A DNA stretch of 43,174 nt, from the NCBI RefSeq assembly GCF_900106525.1, contig NZ_FNOG01000017.1:1-43174 (forward strand), in the 5' to 3' direction. The stretch's first letter is position 1. Every line of letters begins with the position of its first letter. The notes beneath the pieces are model-generated. The model was given only the letters and a program-made list of their open reading frames with translations. It was not told the DNA's origin and searched no databases. Shown here piece after piece: positions 1 to 43,174 of the stretch. Made by a program: the position numbers and the translations under genes. The stretch comes from Lysobacter enzymogenes. Lineage in GTDB: Bacteria; Pseudomonadota; Gammaproteobacteria; Xanthomonadales; Xanthomonadaceae.

Positions 1-43174
<43,174 letters not shown>

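Overview
The window is an uninterrupted stretch of very GC-rich DNA filled by two giant non-ribosomal peptide synthetase (NRPS) genes, both read from the minus strand and both cut by a window edge. Gene 1 enters at the right edge (43174) and stops at 17751. Gene 2 starts at 17770, overlaps the end of gene 1 by 20 bases, and runs off the left edge at 1. There are no intergenic spaces, RNA genes, mobile elements or CRISPR arrays. The codon use, GC content and NRPS type fit a Lysobacter-like gammaproteobacterium (Xanthomonadaceae).

By eye the two proteins hold twelve modules. Gene 1 (visible 8473 aa): [A-T partial] - [C-A-T-E] - [C-A-T] - [C-A-T] - [C-A-MT-T-E] - [C-A-T] - [C-A-T-E]. Gene 2 (visible 5923 aa): [C-A-T] - [C-A-T-E] - [C-A-T-E] - [C-A-T] - [C-A partial]. 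Gene 1 ends in an E domain with no TE. Gene 2 opens directly with a C domain of the type that follows an E domain, so gene 1 hands over to gene 2. Adenylation pocket residues read by alignment to GrsA give: 1 unreadable, 2 basic (DTEDIGAVDK), 3 Ser (DVWHVSLVDK), 4 Gly (DILQLGLIWK), 5 Phe with N-methylation (DAWTIAAVCK), 6 Leu-like (DAMLIGAICK), 7 basic (DTEDVGCVDK), 8 Glu-like (DVWHIGSIGK), 9 Gln (DAWQFGLIQK), 10 bulky or aromatic (DAAIIGEIWK), 11 Val/Ile (DAYFWGVTFK), 12 Thr (DFWNVGMVHK). E domains lie at 2, 5, 7, 9 and 10.

This matches the menaquinone-binding lipodepsipeptide lysocin E position by position: Thr1, D-Arg2, Ser3, Gly4, D-N-MePhe5, Leu6, D-Arg7, Glu8, D-Gln9, D-Trp10, Ile11, Thr12. 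I therefore call the genes lesA and lesB, or very close relatives. The related WAP-8294A2 assembly line carries a second N-methylation (N-Me-Val), and module 11 here has no methyltransferase. The lipid-accepting start of LesA and the thioesterase end of LesB are outside the window.

The most important technical point is that the first 27 bases and the last 27 bases are identical and lie at the same place in an A domain, in frame (Thr12 at the left edge, inferred Thr1 at the right edge). The window can be closed into a circle that would fuse LesB in frame into LesA. The simplest reading is an assembly break or false circle caused by two near-identical Thr modules, not a real circular element.
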